Assembly (NCBI RefSeq): GCF_022601685.1
Contig: NZ_JAKUML010000015.1
Coordinates: 1 to 58,497 of the forward strand
DNA from: Acinetobacter sedimenti
GTDB lineage: Bacteria; Pseudomonadota; Gammaproteobacteria; Pseudomonadales; Moraxellaceae
Reading direction: 5' to 3'
DNA: 58,497 nt
In this document: positions 1 through 9,140 of the stretch, in pieces
Layout: each line of letters starts with the position of its first letter
How positions within the stretch are numbered: position 1 is the stretch's first letter
The notes under the pieces: model-generated
Told to the model about the DNA's origin: nothing
The model's input: the letters and a program-made list of their open reading frames with translations, nothing else
Databases searched by the model: none
Program-made: the position numbers and the translations under genes

Positions 1-123
1 GCTTACAATACTTGTTTAACCCAGTCATAGCGTAACTTTAGCACCTTTTGATTTGTGGTAAAGTTATCTAGACCCTATAAATATGTACAAACAATTTGCA
101 TATTCGGCGAGTTGTTGAAGATG

Positions 124-161
124 TATAATTAATCCAATAGTTGTTTGAGTATTTTACTCAA
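124..161 (+). promoter_or_regulatory. cysE leader: -10 element and 17-bp perfect palindrome
   Basis: A TATAAT hexamer lies at 124-129. Just downstream, at 145-161, is a perfect dyad TTGAGTA-TTT-TACTCAA, inside the presumed 5' leader and about 35 bases before the TTG start of cysE. The core GAGTATTTTACTC is similar in layout to type-1 IscR sites, which would suit a cysteine-synthesis gene. That assignment is inference; a short RNA hairpin is the alternative. The rest of positions 1-123 shows no gene. Confidence 0.4.
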
Positions 162-196
162 TACAGTTTTGACTGATTTTGCTCAAGGAGATTGCA

Positions 197-1114
197 TTGG
201 CACATTGGCAAGTACAACAAGTCGTTGATGGTTTACAACAGGCTCGCCACGATTGGCGAGAATCACAGCATCGTGCCAAAGAGTATGGTGGGCGAGAGTT
301 ACCATCAAAAAATGCGTTAAAAGCCATCGTCAATGAGTTGTGCGGTATCTTATTTCCAATGCGTCTTGGCCCTACAGATTTACGACAGGAAAGTGAAGAT
401 TTTTATATCGCTTATGCGCTAGATAAAGTACTGAACGCTTTAAAACAACAAGTGATCTTGGCACTGTCATATGACCAACGTCGTCAACAAAAATCTGTAG
501 ATTTGGCACAGCAACAAAACTTAGCACATCAGATTGTGCAAGAGTTTGCCGATCAACTGCCACAAATTCGTCGATTATTGGATACTGACGCTTGCGCTGC
601 TTTTGAGGGTGATCCTGCGGCACGAAGCGTCGATGAAGTATTGATAACTTATCCAGGGATGCTTGCGATTATTTATCATCGATTGGCGCATCAGCTCTAT
701 GCTGACGTGCCGTTATTAGCACGAATAATTTCTGAACAAGCGCATTCAGCTACAGGGATAGATATTCACCCTGGCGCAACGATTGGACAAGGTTTCTTTA
801 TTGATCATGGTACAGGTGTGGTGATTGGTGAAACTTGCATCATTGGCAAAAATGTACGGATTTACCAAGCCGTGACTTTGGGCGCAAAACGCTTTGAAGT
901 TGATGAAGCGGGCAGTTTGAAAAAAGACTATGCACGTCATCCGATCGTGGAAGATGATGTGGTGATCTATGCAGGGGCAACCATACTTGGGCGAGTGACG
1001 ATTGGTAAAGGCTCAACCATCGGCGGAAATGTATGGCTGACGCAGAGCATTGCGCCATTTAGTCAAGTGTTACAGCAAAACTGTGATCAGGTTAAATCAC
1101 AACAGCAGATTTAA
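197..1114 (+). CDS. cysE: serine O-acetyltransferase (CysE/EpsC type)
   Basis: Transfers acetyl from acetyl-CoA to L-serine, the first committed step of cysteine synthesis in the cytoplasm. The C-terminal 120 residues are a left-handed beta-helix of hexapeptide repeats. They include DIHPGATIG, with the His expected to act as base, and DHGTGVVIGE. The N-terminal ~180 residues are the helical domain. At about 305 residues it is longer than E. coli CysE and fits the EpsC-like subgroup. An upstream in-frame TTG exists at 179, but the TTG at 197 has AAGGAG at 185-190, six bases away, so I prefer it. The gene stands alone with a palindrome in its leader. The family call is firm; the exact start is less so. 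Confidence 0.9.
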   Translation: MAHWQVQQVVDGLQQARHDWRESQHRAKEYGGRELPSKNALKAIVNELCGILFPMRLGPTDLRQESEDFYIAYALDKVLNALKQQVILALSYDQRRQQKSVDLAQQQNLAHQIVQEFADQLPQIRRLLDTDACAAFEGDPAARSVDEVLITYPGMLAIIYHRLAHQLYADVPLLARIISEQAHSATGIDIHPGATIGQGFFIDHGTGVVIGETCIIGKNVRIYQAVTLGAKRFEVDEAGSLKKDYARHPIVEDDVVIYAGATILGRVTIGKGSTIGGNVWLTQSIAPFSQVLQQNCDQVKSQQQI

Positions 1115-1186
1115 AAATGAAAAATGGGAACAGTCGAACACAGAGATATTTGACTGTATGCCTCTAACATCAAAAAGTGCTAGAAC

Positions 1187-1927
1187 ATGAAAAATTATCA
1201 AAAAAACAGCTTGAATGAATATCAACAACCTATCGGTGAACTTGTTGATAAAACACATTTTCAAATGATTGAAGAAAAGGTTTTGAATGGTCAAAGTCAA
1301 GTACGACTTATACCTTTTCAAAGATTGGATGATGTGGGAAATCGTATTAATCAACTTTATCAAGTGATTGAGAGCGAGCCTGATGAGCGTTGTTGGACTT
1401 ATTTACCTTATGAAAAACCAATCAATGCTGAACAACTCTTAGATTGTTTAGAAAAAAATTTTGGCTTTGAAAATTGTATTCATTACTTCATAGAAGTTGA
1501 TGGTCGATTGCTTGGTTATATTGCCTTAATGAATGCTCGTGTGGCAGTTGGTGCAATAGAAATTGGTAATGTGTATTTTTCACATGAGCTACGCCGTCAA
1601 AAAGTATCAACAGAGGTTATCTATCTATTGCTATATACGAGCTTTCAGTCAGGGTTTCGTCGAGTAGAGTGGAAATGTGATGATCTAAATCAGCCATCAA
1701 AGAATGCGGCATTACGCTTTGGTTTCACTTATGAAGGTCTATTTCGGCAAGATCGGATTTATAAAGGACGAAACCGTAATACAGCATGGTTTTCAATATT
1801 GGATGATGAATGGTTAATCCTTCAAAAAGGATATGAGGCTTGGTTGAATGTGGATAATTTTGATAAAGATGGTTTGCAAAATAACAAGTTAATCGAGTTA
1901 ATTCATAAGTTTATAGATTTAGCTTAA
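1187..1927 (+). CDS. GNAT family N-acetyltransferase (RimJ/RimL-like)
   Basis: 246 residues. The central part carries the GNAT fold: beta strands around HYFIEVDGRLLGYIALM, an acetyl-CoA-binding segment near SHELRRQKVSTEV (the Q/RxxGxG/A loop in a variant form), and the C-terminal NAALRFGFTYEGLFRQ typical of RimJ/RimL proteins that acetylate ribosomal or other N-termini and small molecules. About 60 N-terminal and 35 C-terminal residues fall outside the domain. The substrate cannot be told from sequence. No strong Shine-Dalgarno is visible before the ATG. It lies between cysE and the convergent yciO-like gene, ending two bases from that gene's stop. Confidence 0.75.
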   Translation: MKNYQKNSLNEYQQPIGELVDKTHFQMIEEKVLNGQSQVRLIPFQRLDDVGNRINQLYQVIESEPDERCWTYLPYEKPINAEQLLDCLEKNFGFENCIHYFIEVDGRLLGYIALMNARVAVGAIEIGNVYFSHELRRQKVSTEVIYLLLYTSFQSGFRRVEWKCDDLNQPSKNAALRFGFTYEGLFRQDRIYKGRNRNTAWFSILDDEWLILQKGYEAWLNVDNFDKDGLQNNKLIELIHKFIDLA

Positions 1928-1929
1928 AT

Positions 1930-2547
1930 TTACTCAAAAGCACTTACATCACCCAATCCTCGACGCACAATCGTGGGGTTTTCTTGAGAAAGATCAATAA
2001 TACTGGTGGTCGCAAGCATACCTAGTCCACCATCAATAAACACATCAATACGTTTACCCAGTTGCATCTCAATATCAAAAGGATCATCAAGCGGATCAGT
2101 TTGATTAGGCAGAATCAGCGTACTGGTAATCAACGGCTCGCCAAGCTCTTTGAGTAAGGCTTGCGCGATGGGATTGCTTGGAATGCGTAGCCCAATGGTT
2201 TTTTTCTTTGGGTGCATCAAGCGACGTGGCACTTCACTGGTGGCAGGTAAAATATAGGTGGTGATCGCAGGTGTATTGGCTTTGAGTAAACGATACATCG
2301 CATTATCAACTTTGGCATAGGTCGCAATGTCCGATAAATCCTGACAAATGATTGCATATTGATGTTTATCAGACAGCCCACGAATCTGTGAAATTCGATC
2401 CATTGCCGATTTATTTCCAATCTGACAGCCAATCGCATAGGCTGCATCAGTTGGATAGACCACCACATCGCCCGCACGAATTCGCTCAACTGCTTGGCTG
2501 ATTAAGCGTGGCTGAGGATTGTCAGGGTGTATGCGTAGATGCAACAT
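1930..2547 (-). CDS. L-threonylcarbamoyladenylate synthase-type protein, YciO subgroup
   Basis: 205 residues with the Sua5/YciO/YrdC fold. The N-terminal segment GDVVVYPTDAAYAIGC is the nucleotide/threonine-binding region, followed by KHQYAIICQDLSD and a KKKTIGLRIPSNPIAQ stretch. The family makes the threonylcarbamoyl-AMP intermediate of tRNA t6A. YciO members are paralogues of TsaC whose in vivo role is less certain. There is no C-terminal Sua5 domain. It is transcribed towards the GNAT gene, with a two-base gap between stops. Confidence 0.85.
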   Translation of the reverse strand: MLHLRIHPDNPQPRLISQAVERIRAGDVVVYPTDAAYAIGCQIGNKSAMDRISQIRGLSDKHQYAIICQDLSDIATYAKVDNAMYRLLKANTPAITTYILPATSEVPRRLMHPKKKTIGLRIPSNPIAQALLKELGEPLITSTLILPNQTDPLDDPFDIEMQLGKRIDVFIDGGLGMLATTSIIDLSQENPTIVRRGLGDVSAFE

Positions 2548-2653
2548 AGTAGTTGTCCAAAAGATGGAATCGTTTAATTATAGCACTTTTTCACAATACC
2601 CATTCAGAATACGGCATGGATCAAAAAACTTGTATTGGGCTGTCATAATATTT

Positions 2654-3283
2654 TTAGTCTAAGTCAGACCGTTGAAACTCGCCAATTTCTAAAAATTTTC
2701 CATCTCGAATTTCTACACATAAATGTTGAATGAGTGCAAAACCATCTTTAGGAATACTTTGCGGATCATTTAAAAAAGTCTGTACTTGCGTAAATACATT
2801 GTCTTTAAATGCCTTCCCATCACCACCTTCGCCAGTCAGATTATCGAGTGATACTCGAAATGGTCGCCCGCAAGATTTGGCAAATAACCATTCTAAAGCT
2901 TGTGGTTTGACCTCAACTTGTTCAAATAAAATCTGCTGTGATTCGCTTCGACCATCAGGTGCATACCAATAGCCGAGATCAGCTTGAGTACGACGCTTTG
3001 CGCCTGCGATACACCAATGGCTGATTTCATGCAGTGCACTATTAAAGAAACCGTGCGCAAACTGAATCTTGGCAGGAGAATCTGCTGTTGCGGGAAAATA
3101 TTCAGGCTCATGCTCACCACGGACTAAAATCACATTGTGGTGGGAAAACCATTGATTAAAGTGTAAAATTAGCCAATCCACTTGCATGGCTTCGCTGTGA
3201 CACACAGACCATGAGCTAAGTGATTGAATATTTTGAGCCGAAGACGTTGTAGAAGCGATATTTTTCGCTTGCGACGGATTCAT
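2654..3283 (-). CDS. epmC: elongation factor P hydroxylase (EpmC/YfcM)
   Basis: 209 residues. EpmC hydroxylates the beta-lysylated lysine of elongation factor P. The metal-binding signature is the HEISHW stretch in FNSALHEISHWCIAG. It is followed by the family-typical DLGYWYAPDGRSESQQ and FEQVEVKPQALEW segments, which match the whole-length YfcM family pattern. The first ~30 residues are poorly conserved and the start could be a later codon. It lies alone, divergent from yceD. I did not see EpmA or EpmB genes in the window. Confidence 0.85.
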   Translation of the reverse strand: MNPSQAKNIASTTSSAQNIQSLSSWSVCHSEAMQVDWLILHFNQWFSHHNVILVRGEHEPEYFPATADSPAKIQFAHGFFNSALHEISHWCIAGAKRRTQADLGYWYAPDGRSESQQILFEQVEVKPQALEWLFAKSCGRPFRVSLDNLTGEGGDGKAFKDNVFTQVQTFLNDPQSIPKDGFALIQHLCVEIRDGKFLEIGEFQRSDLD

Positions 3284-3382
3284 AATGACTAATTTCTCTC
3301 AAACAATACAAAATTTGGATGCGAAATTGTATCTTAATCTTTGACATTAGTTTGATGAATTTGTAGAATTGCGTCCCTAATT

Positions 3383-3943
3383 ATGTCAGCAAATACCTTT
3401 CCGACACAGATTGAGCCATTTAAATGGGCAGAGCAAGGTTATACATGGTCAGGTCAACTACCATTATCTCGCTTTACTCGTATTGCACATGAGGCGATTG
3501 GATCAATTGATGATCGATCGGTACAGGTCGAATGTAAGTTATCCTTAGATGCTTATCATCGTATTGCTTGGTTGACTGCACATTTGCAAGCGAGTGTGCC
3601 ACTTCGATGCCAACGTTGTTTGGATCAAGTCGATGTGCCACTTGAAACAGATGTACATGTTGCCTTAATCGATGATGATCGTGAGTTAGATTTCTTGGAT
3701 GAGGATGCTGATTTCATTATTTTAGGTGAAGACCTCGGAACGACCAAAGGGGATATGAATGCTCCTGCGACTATCGATCTGATCGCTTTACTTGAAGATG
3801 AACTGTTATTGTCGATGCCAAACTCACCTAAGCATGACGCTTGTGAACACAAACATCGACCAACTGTTCAAACTGAAGAAAAAGCAGAACGTGATAATCC
3901 GTTCGATGTTTTGGCAGGTTTGAAGGGTAAATTGGGTTCATAA
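3383..3943 (+). CDS. yceD: YceD family protein (DUF177), 23S rRNA accumulation protein
   Basis: 186 residues. The DUF177 core has the paired cysteines in LRCQRCLDQVDVPLET, followed by a very acidic stretch (DDDRELDFLDEDADF) and the late IDLIALLEDELLLSMP segment. In other bacteria YceD is needed for normal 23S rRNA levels and is almost always encoded before rpmF. That is the case here, with 61 bases between them, which supports co-transcription with L32 and the fatty-acid genes. Confidence 0.88.
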   Translation: MSANTFPTQIEPFKWAEQGYTWSGQLPLSRFTRIAHEAIGSIDDRSVQVECKLSLDAYHRIAWLTAHLQASVPLRCQRCLDQVDVPLETDVHVALIDDDRELDFLDEDADFIILGEDLGTTKGDMNAPATIDLIALLEDELLLSMPNSPKHDACEHKHRPTVQTEEKAERDNPFDVLAGLKGKLGS

Positions 3944-4004
3944 TGTGCTATACTTGCGCCCGTTGATTGTTTGATCCATTTTTGTATTTGTAAAGGAGCC
4001 ACTC

Positions 4005-4190
4005 ATGGCTGTTCAGCAAAACCGTAAAAGCCGCTCTCGCCGTGATATGCGCCGTTCTCATGATGCTTTGACTGCGAGCACTCTAACTGTAGACCAAACG
4101 ACTGGTGAAACACATCGTCGTCACCACGTAACTAAAGACGGTATCTACCGTGGTCGTCAATTATTCGCTCAGGCAACTGACGCAGAATAA
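4005..4190 (+). CDS. rpmF: 50S ribosomal protein L32
   Basis: 61 residues. The N-terminal [19 protein letters not shown] motif is the L32 signature, and the central [15 protein letters not shown] matches the zinc-free type: the four cysteines of some L32 proteins are absent. A strong AAAGGAG precedes the ATG. A Rho-independent terminator follows directly. Confidence 0.97.
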   Translation: MAVQQNRKSRSRRDMRRSHDALTASTLTVDQTTGETHRRHHVTKDGIYRGRQLFAQATDAE

Positions 4191-4217
4191 TCGGCACACT
4201 CACAGTTAGTGCGATGC

Positions 4218-4246
4218 AAAAGGGGGAGCAAATGCTCCCTTTTTTA
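4218..4246 (+). terminator. Rho-independent terminator after rpmF
   Basis: GGGAGC-AAAT-GCTCCC hairpin at 4224-4239 followed by six T. It separates yceD-rpmF from fabD. The remaining bases up to fabD (4247-4412) hold only its promoter region. Confidence 0.85.
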
Positions 4247-4412
4247 ATGCTCAAAAGATGCTCCTATAAATTTAATGAAAGATGACAAATCATCTTTTTT
4301 GCCAATTAAAAAAACACCTAAAAACAATAAAAAGTCAGTTTTGATGCTAGACAAGTCAGTGGAGCTTGATAAGCTTAAATCATTTTAAAAGTTGATATAA
4401 CACGGATTCTTT

Positions 4413-5414
4413 ATGTCATCATCATTTCAATCTTTATTATCTGATTCACAGCAACGCGCCACACAAACAGCTTTTGTTTTCCCTGGTCAAGGCTCGCAAA
4501 AAGTCGGTATGTTGGCAGAACTTGCTGAAAAATATCCAAGTATTCGCAGCACCTTTCAAGAAGCATCGGATACGCTTGGTTTTGATCTGTGGCAGATAGC
4601 CCAGTCAGGTGAGCACCTAGATAAACATTTAGATCAAACCGAATTTACTCAACCTGCATTACTCACGGCAAGTATTGCGCTATGGCGTGTGTGGCTAGAG
4701 CAGGGTGGCGTTGTGCCAAAATATATGGCAGGGCATTCACTCGGTGAATATAGTGCGCTGGTCGCAGCAGAAGCAATGACTTTAGCTGATGCAGTAAAAT
4801 TGGTAAACCGTCGTGGTCAGTTGATGCAACAAGCCGTGCCACATGGTCAAGGTTCGATGGCGGCGATTCTCGGTTTAAGTGATGAGCAAGTGATTGAATT
4901 GTGTGAGGCATCTTCACAAGTTGGTGCAGGGCAAGTCGAAGCAGCCAACTTCAATGCCAAAGGTCAGGTGGTGATCGCAGGTGATGCCGAAGCGGTACAA
5001 GTTGCCATGACTCATGCGAAGGAATTGAGCGGAAAAGCCATTGTCTTGCCTGTGTCTGTTCCTTCACACTGTCGCCTGATGAAAGGTGCGTCAGAGCAGT
5101 TTAGTGATGCGTTGAATGCAGTTGAGCTTCAGTTGCCAAAAATTGCAGTGATCAACAACGTCAATGCAGCGGTAGCGACAGATGTTGATGGCTTGAAACA
5201 AGCGTTGATTAATCAGTTGTATCAACCTGTGCAATGGACGAAGACCTTAGATGCGTTTGAGCAAAATGGTATTCACTATTTGGTGGAATGCGGTTCGGGT
5301 AATGTCTTGAGCAATTTGGCGAAACGCTTAGCATTTGTGGAAAAGGTTTTCCCAACAGATACCGTTGCTCGTTTTGAAGATGCTTTACAGCAAATCAAAG
5401 CAATTGAAGCATAA
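4413..5414 (+). CDS. fabD: malonyl-CoA:ACP transacylase
   Basis: 333 residues. Moves malonyl from CoA to acyl carrier protein for fatty-acid elongation. Visible motifs are FVFPGQGSQKVGM near the N-terminus and the nucleophile elbow GHSLGEYSAL with the catalytic serine. The later SVPSHCRLM carries the catalytic histidine, and LVECGSGNVL is close to the C-terminus. It is about 20 residues longer at the N-terminus than E. coli FabD. The fabG and acpP genes follow in the same direction, as in the standard fab cluster, but fabH is not next to it. Confidence 0.96.
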   Translation: MSSSFQSLLSDSQQRATQTAFVFPGQGSQKVGMLAELAEKYPSIRSTFQEASDTLGFDLWQIAQSGEHLDKHLDQTEFTQPALLTASIALWRVWLEQGGVVPKYMAGHSLGEYSALVAAEAMTLADAVKLVNRRGQLMQQAVPHGQGSMAAILGLSDEQVIELCEASSQVGAGQVEAANFNAKGQVVIAGDAEAVQVAMTHAKELSGKAIVLPVSVPSHCRLMKGASEQFSDALNAVELQLPKIAVINNVNAAVATDVDGLKQALINQLYQPVQWTKTLDAFEQNGIHYLVECGSGNVLSNLAKRLAFVEKVFPTDTVARFEDALQQIKAIEA

Positions 5415-5513
5415 ACTTATTTATTTTTTAGATTGAAACTTATTTTCAGATTGGATAGAAACTGAATTAACGAGATCTTTTTAAATCGAAATGTTGAATA
5501 AAAGGAATACTGA

Positions 5514-6260
5514 ATGAGCGACACCAAGAAAGTAGCTCTCGTGACAGGTGCAAGCCGTGGAATTGGTGCGGCGATTGCGGCACAGCTTGCCCAAGATGGA
5601 TTCTTTGTGGTGGGTACAGCAACGTCACAACAAGGCGCAGATGGTATTAGCCAAAGTCTAACTACTCAAGGCGCAGACTGCGGTGTAGGCAAGGTGCTGA
5701 ATGTCTGTGATAAAGATGCGATCGAACAAATCGTTAGCGATATTGAAGCAGAGTATGGCAATGTCTTGGTCTTGGTGAATAATGCAGGCATTACCAAAGA
5801 CAATCTATTACTTCGTTTGAATGAAGATGATTGGGATGAAGTGATCAATACGCATCTTAAAGCCGTTTATCGCTTATCAAAACGAGTGTTAAAAGGCATG
5901 ACCAAAGCACGGTTCGGACGCATTATTAATATTAGCTCGGTGGTTGCACACTTCGCTAATGGCGGACAAACCAACTATTCTGCGGCTAAAGCAGGCATCG
6001 AAGCTTTTGGGCGTAGTCTTGCACAAGAGATGGGTAGCCGTCAGATCACTGTCAATGCGATTGCCCCTGGATTTATTGCCACAGACATGACTGAATCTTT
6101 AGCAGAAGATGTCAAAGCAAAAATGATTGCCCAAGTCCCTTTAAATCGTTTGGGTCAACCCCAAGATATTGCGGATGCAGTTAGCTATTTAGCCAGTGAT
6201 CGTGCCAGTTATATTACAGGTACAGTGTTGCATATCAACGGTGGCATGTATATGTCATGA
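5514..6260 (+). CDS. fabG: 3-oxoacyl-ACP reductase
   Basis: 248-residue short-chain dehydrogenase that reduces 3-oxoacyl-ACP with NADPH. The sequence shows the Rossmann motif TGASRGIGAAIA, the NNAG tetrad, catalytic Ser in INISSVV, the YSAAKAG catalytic Tyr/Lys pair, and APGFIATDMT. The C-terminal YITGTVLHINGGMYMS is typical of FabG. It sits between fabD and acpP, with about 100 bases of leader carrying an AAAGGAA ribosome site. Confidence 0.96.
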   Translation: MSDTKKVALVTGASRGIGAAIAAQLAQDGFFVVGTATSQQGADGISQSLTTQGADCGVGKVLNVCDKDAIEQIVSDIEAEYGNVLVLVNNAGITKDNLLLRLNEDDWDEVINTHLKAVYRLSKRVLKGMTKARFGRIINISSVVAHFANGGQTNYSAAKAGIEAFGRSLAQEMGSRQITVNAIAPGFIATDMTESLAEDVKAKMIAQVPLNRLGQPQDIADAVSYLASDRASYITGTVLHINGGMYMS

Positions 6261-6353
6261 TTCTGTTTAGGCACGTAATTGGCTTTGACATTATCTATTT
6301 TTAATCTAAACTAAGGCGAGAACAAAACGCCACAAGCAATGAGGAGAATTCCT

Positions 6354-6590
6354 GTGAGCGATATCGAACAACGTGTTAAACAAGCAGTCGCTGAACAACT
6401 CGGTGTCAATGCTGAAGAAATCAAAAATGAAGCATCTTTTATGGATGATTTAGGTGCTGATTCTTTAGATCTAGTCGAGTTAGTGATGTCATTTGAAAAT
6501 GACTTTGACATTACCATCCCTGATGAAGACTCAAATGCAATCACAACAGTTCAATCTGCAATTGATTACATTACAGAAAAGCTTGGTTAA
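6354..6590 (+). CDS. acpP: acyl carrier protein
   Basis: 78 residues, the family's normal length. Carries growing acyl chains on the 4'-phosphopantetheine attached to Ser of the GADSLD motif. I chose the GTG at 6354 because GAGGAG at 6341-6346 precedes it at proper spacing and it gives the standard acidic 78-residue ACP. An in-frame ATG at 6339 overlaps that ribosome site and would add five atypical residues. A terminator follows. Confidence 0.97.
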   Translation: MSDIEQRVKQAVAEQLGVNAEEIKNEASFMDDLGADSLDLVELVMSFENDFDITIPDEDSNAITTVQSAIDYITEKLG

Positions 6591-6612
6591 TTTAAAAAAA
6601 TCAAGATATTTT

Positions 6613-6638
6613 AAGGTCGCATATTGCGACCTTTTTTA
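6613..6638 (+). terminator. Rho-independent terminator after acpP
   Basis: AAGGTCGC-ATAT-TGCGACC hairpin with a T run, 20 bases after the acpP stop. Confidence 0.88.
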
Positions 6639-6789
6639 TGGCTAAAATTTTTTTTGCAATATTTTCAAAGTGACGGTATTGACCTTACAAAACATTACAC
6701 GAATGAGTATTTTCTTCGCTTGAGTAGGTCTTTGAATCAGGCTAAAAATTTAGAACCGATTTTGGTATATTAAGAAAATGGAGATTGAT

Positions 6790-7263
6790 ATGGGCTTTTT
6801 TGATTTTGTAAAAGGCATCGGCAAAAAGAATAACGCACAGCCAGTAGAACAACCAAATGCACCTGCTGCAAGTGAACCATCTGCACAAGAAACTGCAAAT
6901 AAACTACTTGGCTTGGTGAAAGGTTTGGATTTGGGCATCACAGGTTTGTCTGTTGGCTATAACAGCACCACAGACCTCGCAACGCTCAAAGGTGAAGCAC
7001 CATCACAAGCTGCTCGTGAAAAAGCGATTCTCGTTGTGGGTAATGTTGATCATGTAGCACGTGTTGATGATCAAATGACAGTAGCGACGGCTGAACCTGA
7101 AAGTAAATTCTACACGGTACAATCAGGCGACAATTTGTCGAAAATCGCCAAAGAAGTGTATGGCGACGCGAATCAATATCCAAAAATCTTTGAAGCAAAC
7201 AAACCTATGCTCAAAGACCCTGATGAAATCTTTCCAGGTCAAGTATTGCGTATACCTGCTTAA
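6790..7263 (+). CDS. kbp: potassium-binding BON/LysM protein Kbp (YgaU)
   Basis: 157 residues. The N-terminal MGFFDFVKGIGKK, a BON domain in the middle (ATLKGEAPSQAAREKAILVV) and a C-terminal LysM domain (FYTVQSGDNLSKIAKEVYG to PGQVLRIPA) match E. coli Kbp, a cytoplasmic K+ sensor, over its whole length. The earlier in-frame ATG at 6778 is part of the GGAGAT ribosome site, so 6790 is preferred. It is monocistronic with its own terminator. Confidence 0.9.
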   Translation: MGFFDFVKGIGKKNNAQPVEQPNAPAASEPSAQETANKLLGLVKGLDLGITGLSVGYNSTTDLATLKGEAPSQAAREKAILVVGNVDHVARVDDQMTVATAEPESKFYTVQSGDNLSKIAKEVYGDANQYPKIFEANKPMLKDPDEIFPGQVLRIPA

Positions 7264-7274
7264 ATAAGTTGTCA

Positions 7275-7305
7275 CAAAAAATCGCTCAATTGAGCGATTT
7301 TTTTT
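7275..7305. terminator. bidirectional terminator between kbp and trhO
   Basis: ATCGCTCA-ATTG-GAGCGAT-type hairpin with A run before and T run after. It can serve both the plus-strand kbp and the minus-strand trhO. Confidence 0.85.
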
Positions 7306-7330
7306 ATTGCAGGGAATTATTGCTTAAGAA

Positions 7331-8281
7331 TTAAAGACGCTTACGCTTAGCCGTCACGATCTGCGACTGACGCATACGGAAGCCATCTTTTTGCTTATCT
7401 GTGGTTTTGTCAATGCAGTGCAGACAAGATACGCCGTGTTCATAGCTTGGCAGGGCACGTTCTTCAGGTGTAGTTGACCAACCGCAAGCATGGCATTTTT
7501 CATTTTTACCTTCTTCAAGACCGTGCGTCATCGCTGTACGACCATCGAATACAAAACATTCACCTTGCCATAAGCTTTGTTCAGCTGGCATTTCTTCGAG
7601 GTATTTTAGAATCCCACCTTTGAGGTGATAAACCTCATCAAAACCTTCTTGCAAAAGGAGTGATGTTGATTTTTCACAGCGAATCCCACCTGTGCAAAAC
7701 ATGGCAATTTTTTTATCTTTATGTTCTGCCAGTTGTTGTTTTACATATTCGGGAAATTCACGGAAGCTTTCAGTTTTTGGATCGATTGCGCCTTTGAAGG
7801 TACCTGCTTGGTATTCGTAGTCGTTACGTGTATCAATCAAGATCACATCATCACGGCTGATCATGTCGTTCCACTCTTGCGGATTGAGATAATGTCCAAC
7901 CAAGTCACGTGGTTTCACATCGACGCCTAAAGTGACAATTTCTTTTTTCAGTTTAATTTTCATCTTGCGAAATGGTTTTTCTTGGCTCAGCGACTCTTTG
8001 TATTCCATCGCATTAAAGCCTTCGTTGAGCAAGAATTGGCGGATACGATCAATCGCTTCTCGATCGCCTGCCACAGTACCATTAATCCCTTCAACTGCTA
8101 CGATCAGCGTACCACAGAGGTTGATGCTTTGAACCAAGTTCAGTAAACGCTCACGTAAGTCAGCAGGGTTTGAAACTTCACGAAATTGGTACAGTGCGGC
8201 AACGATCCAAGTGGCAGTGTTTTGTGCTGACGATGTTGCGAGCTCTGCGACAGGTGCAAGCTGTTCTACAGTAGCAGTCAT
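7331..8281 (-). CDS. trhO: tRNA uridine-34 hydroxylase TrhO (YceA)
   Basis: 316 residues. TrhO catalyses oxygen-dependent 5-hydroxylation of wobble uridine 34. The layout is family-typical: an N-terminal acylphosphatase-like domain (GTLIVAVEGINGTVAG), a central rhodanese domain with the active cysteine in MFCTGGIRCEKS, and a C-terminal cysteine cluster (CHACGWSTTPEER, CLHCID). I start at MTATVEQ (8281), which has GGAG upstream. The longer frame to 8332 adds an improbable hydrophobic leader. Confidence 0.93.
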   Translation of the reverse strand: MTATVEQLAPVAELATSSAQNTATWIVAALYQFREVSNPADLRERLLNLVQSINLCGTLIVAVEGINGTVAGDREAIDRIRQFLLNEGFNAMEYKESLSQEKPFRKMKIKLKKEIVTLGVDVKPRDLVGHYLNPQEWNDMISRDDVILIDTRNDYEYQAGTFKGAIDPKTESFREFPEYVKQQLAEHKDKKIAMFCTGGIRCEKSTSLLLQEGFDEVYHLKGGILKYLEEMPAEQSLWQGECFVFDGRTAMTHGLEEGKNEKCHACGWSTTPEERALPSYEHGVSCLHCIDKTTDKQKDGFRMRQSQIVTAKRKRL

Positions 8282-8448
8282 GGGATAGATACTCCGAATA
8301 TAAATGATGTGAGCAATAAATGTGCTTAGCAAACTGGTTGATCAAACCGAGTGTATAAAAGCAAGTTGATAAAAATATTATGTGCGTTATTCTAACGGAA
8401 TCTAATTCAGAAAGCGATAATTCCATATAACTGTTATGGATTAATTGA

Positions 8449-8967
8449 GTGAAGTTTATTGAGCAAAATTGTATGTCCAACCTAATCATCAAAGCCGAAA
8501 CGCCACTGTTACTGACACCCTGTGCAGGGCGGTGCTCGACGGTATTTGGAGATAGTGTATGTCGCGGTTGCCGGCGATTTAACCATGAAGTGATCAATTG
8601 GAATCGTTATAGCAATGCACAGAAGCAAGCGATTTGGCAACGCTTAGATGCACAGCTCGATCAAATCCTCGTGCCATTATTGCCACAATATCAATTAGCA
8701 ACGGTTGAAGCATTTCTCACCCATAAACGCATTCGACTGATGCCAAATGCAAGTCTTGGGCGTAAGCTCTATCATGCGTTGAAGCTGTGCGAAAAAAATG
8801 TCAATTTTGCTGATGAGAGTGGTTTGGGTTTAGAGTCTTCTCAAATTAAAACCACATGGAAATTGTTTGAAGCACGTGTGTTAAATCTTGCCCAAGCAAG
8901 CTATGAAGTGGCATGGCTACGTGCCAATTTTATCCAGCAAAATGTCAATGAATTCGATGAAGAATAA
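8449..8967 (+). CDS. DUF1289 domain protein
   Basis: 172 residues from a GTG start, or 164 from the ATG at 8473; neither has a strong ribosome site. The N-terminal part has the cysteine pattern of DUF1289, TPCAGRCSTVFGDSVCRGCRR, probably a small metal-binding unit, followed by the NWNRYSNAQKQAIWQRLD stretch. The C-terminal ~90 residues are helical and unassigned. DUF1289 proteins have no established role. It is divergent from trhO. Confidence 0.7.
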   Translation: MKFIEQNCMSNLIIKAETPLLLTPCAGRCSTVFGDSVCRGCRRFNHEVINWNRYSNAQKQAIWQRLDAQLDQILVPLLPQYQLATVEAFLTHKRIRLMPNASLGRKLYHALKLCEKNVNFADESGLGLESSQIKTTWKLFEARVLNLAQASYEVAWLRANFIQQNVNEFDEE

Positions 8968-9023
8968 CTATTCAAAACAAGATATAAACCAGGTTAAAAA
9001 CTAGTCATAAAACGAAATGCAAA

Positions 9024-9055
9024 AACCTTGAATCATACAGATTCAAGGTTTTTTA
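9024..9055. terminator. bidirectional terminator between DUF1289 gene and panD
   Basis: CCTTGAAT-CATACAG-ATTCAAGG hairpin flanked by an A run and a T run. Confidence 0.82.
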
Positions 9056-9140
9056 TTGCATCGGCATAAACAACTCGAAATAAACAGCTTGGGCTTTGAG
9101 TTTAGATGACGATGCTTGATTCAGAATTTTTAAAAATGCG

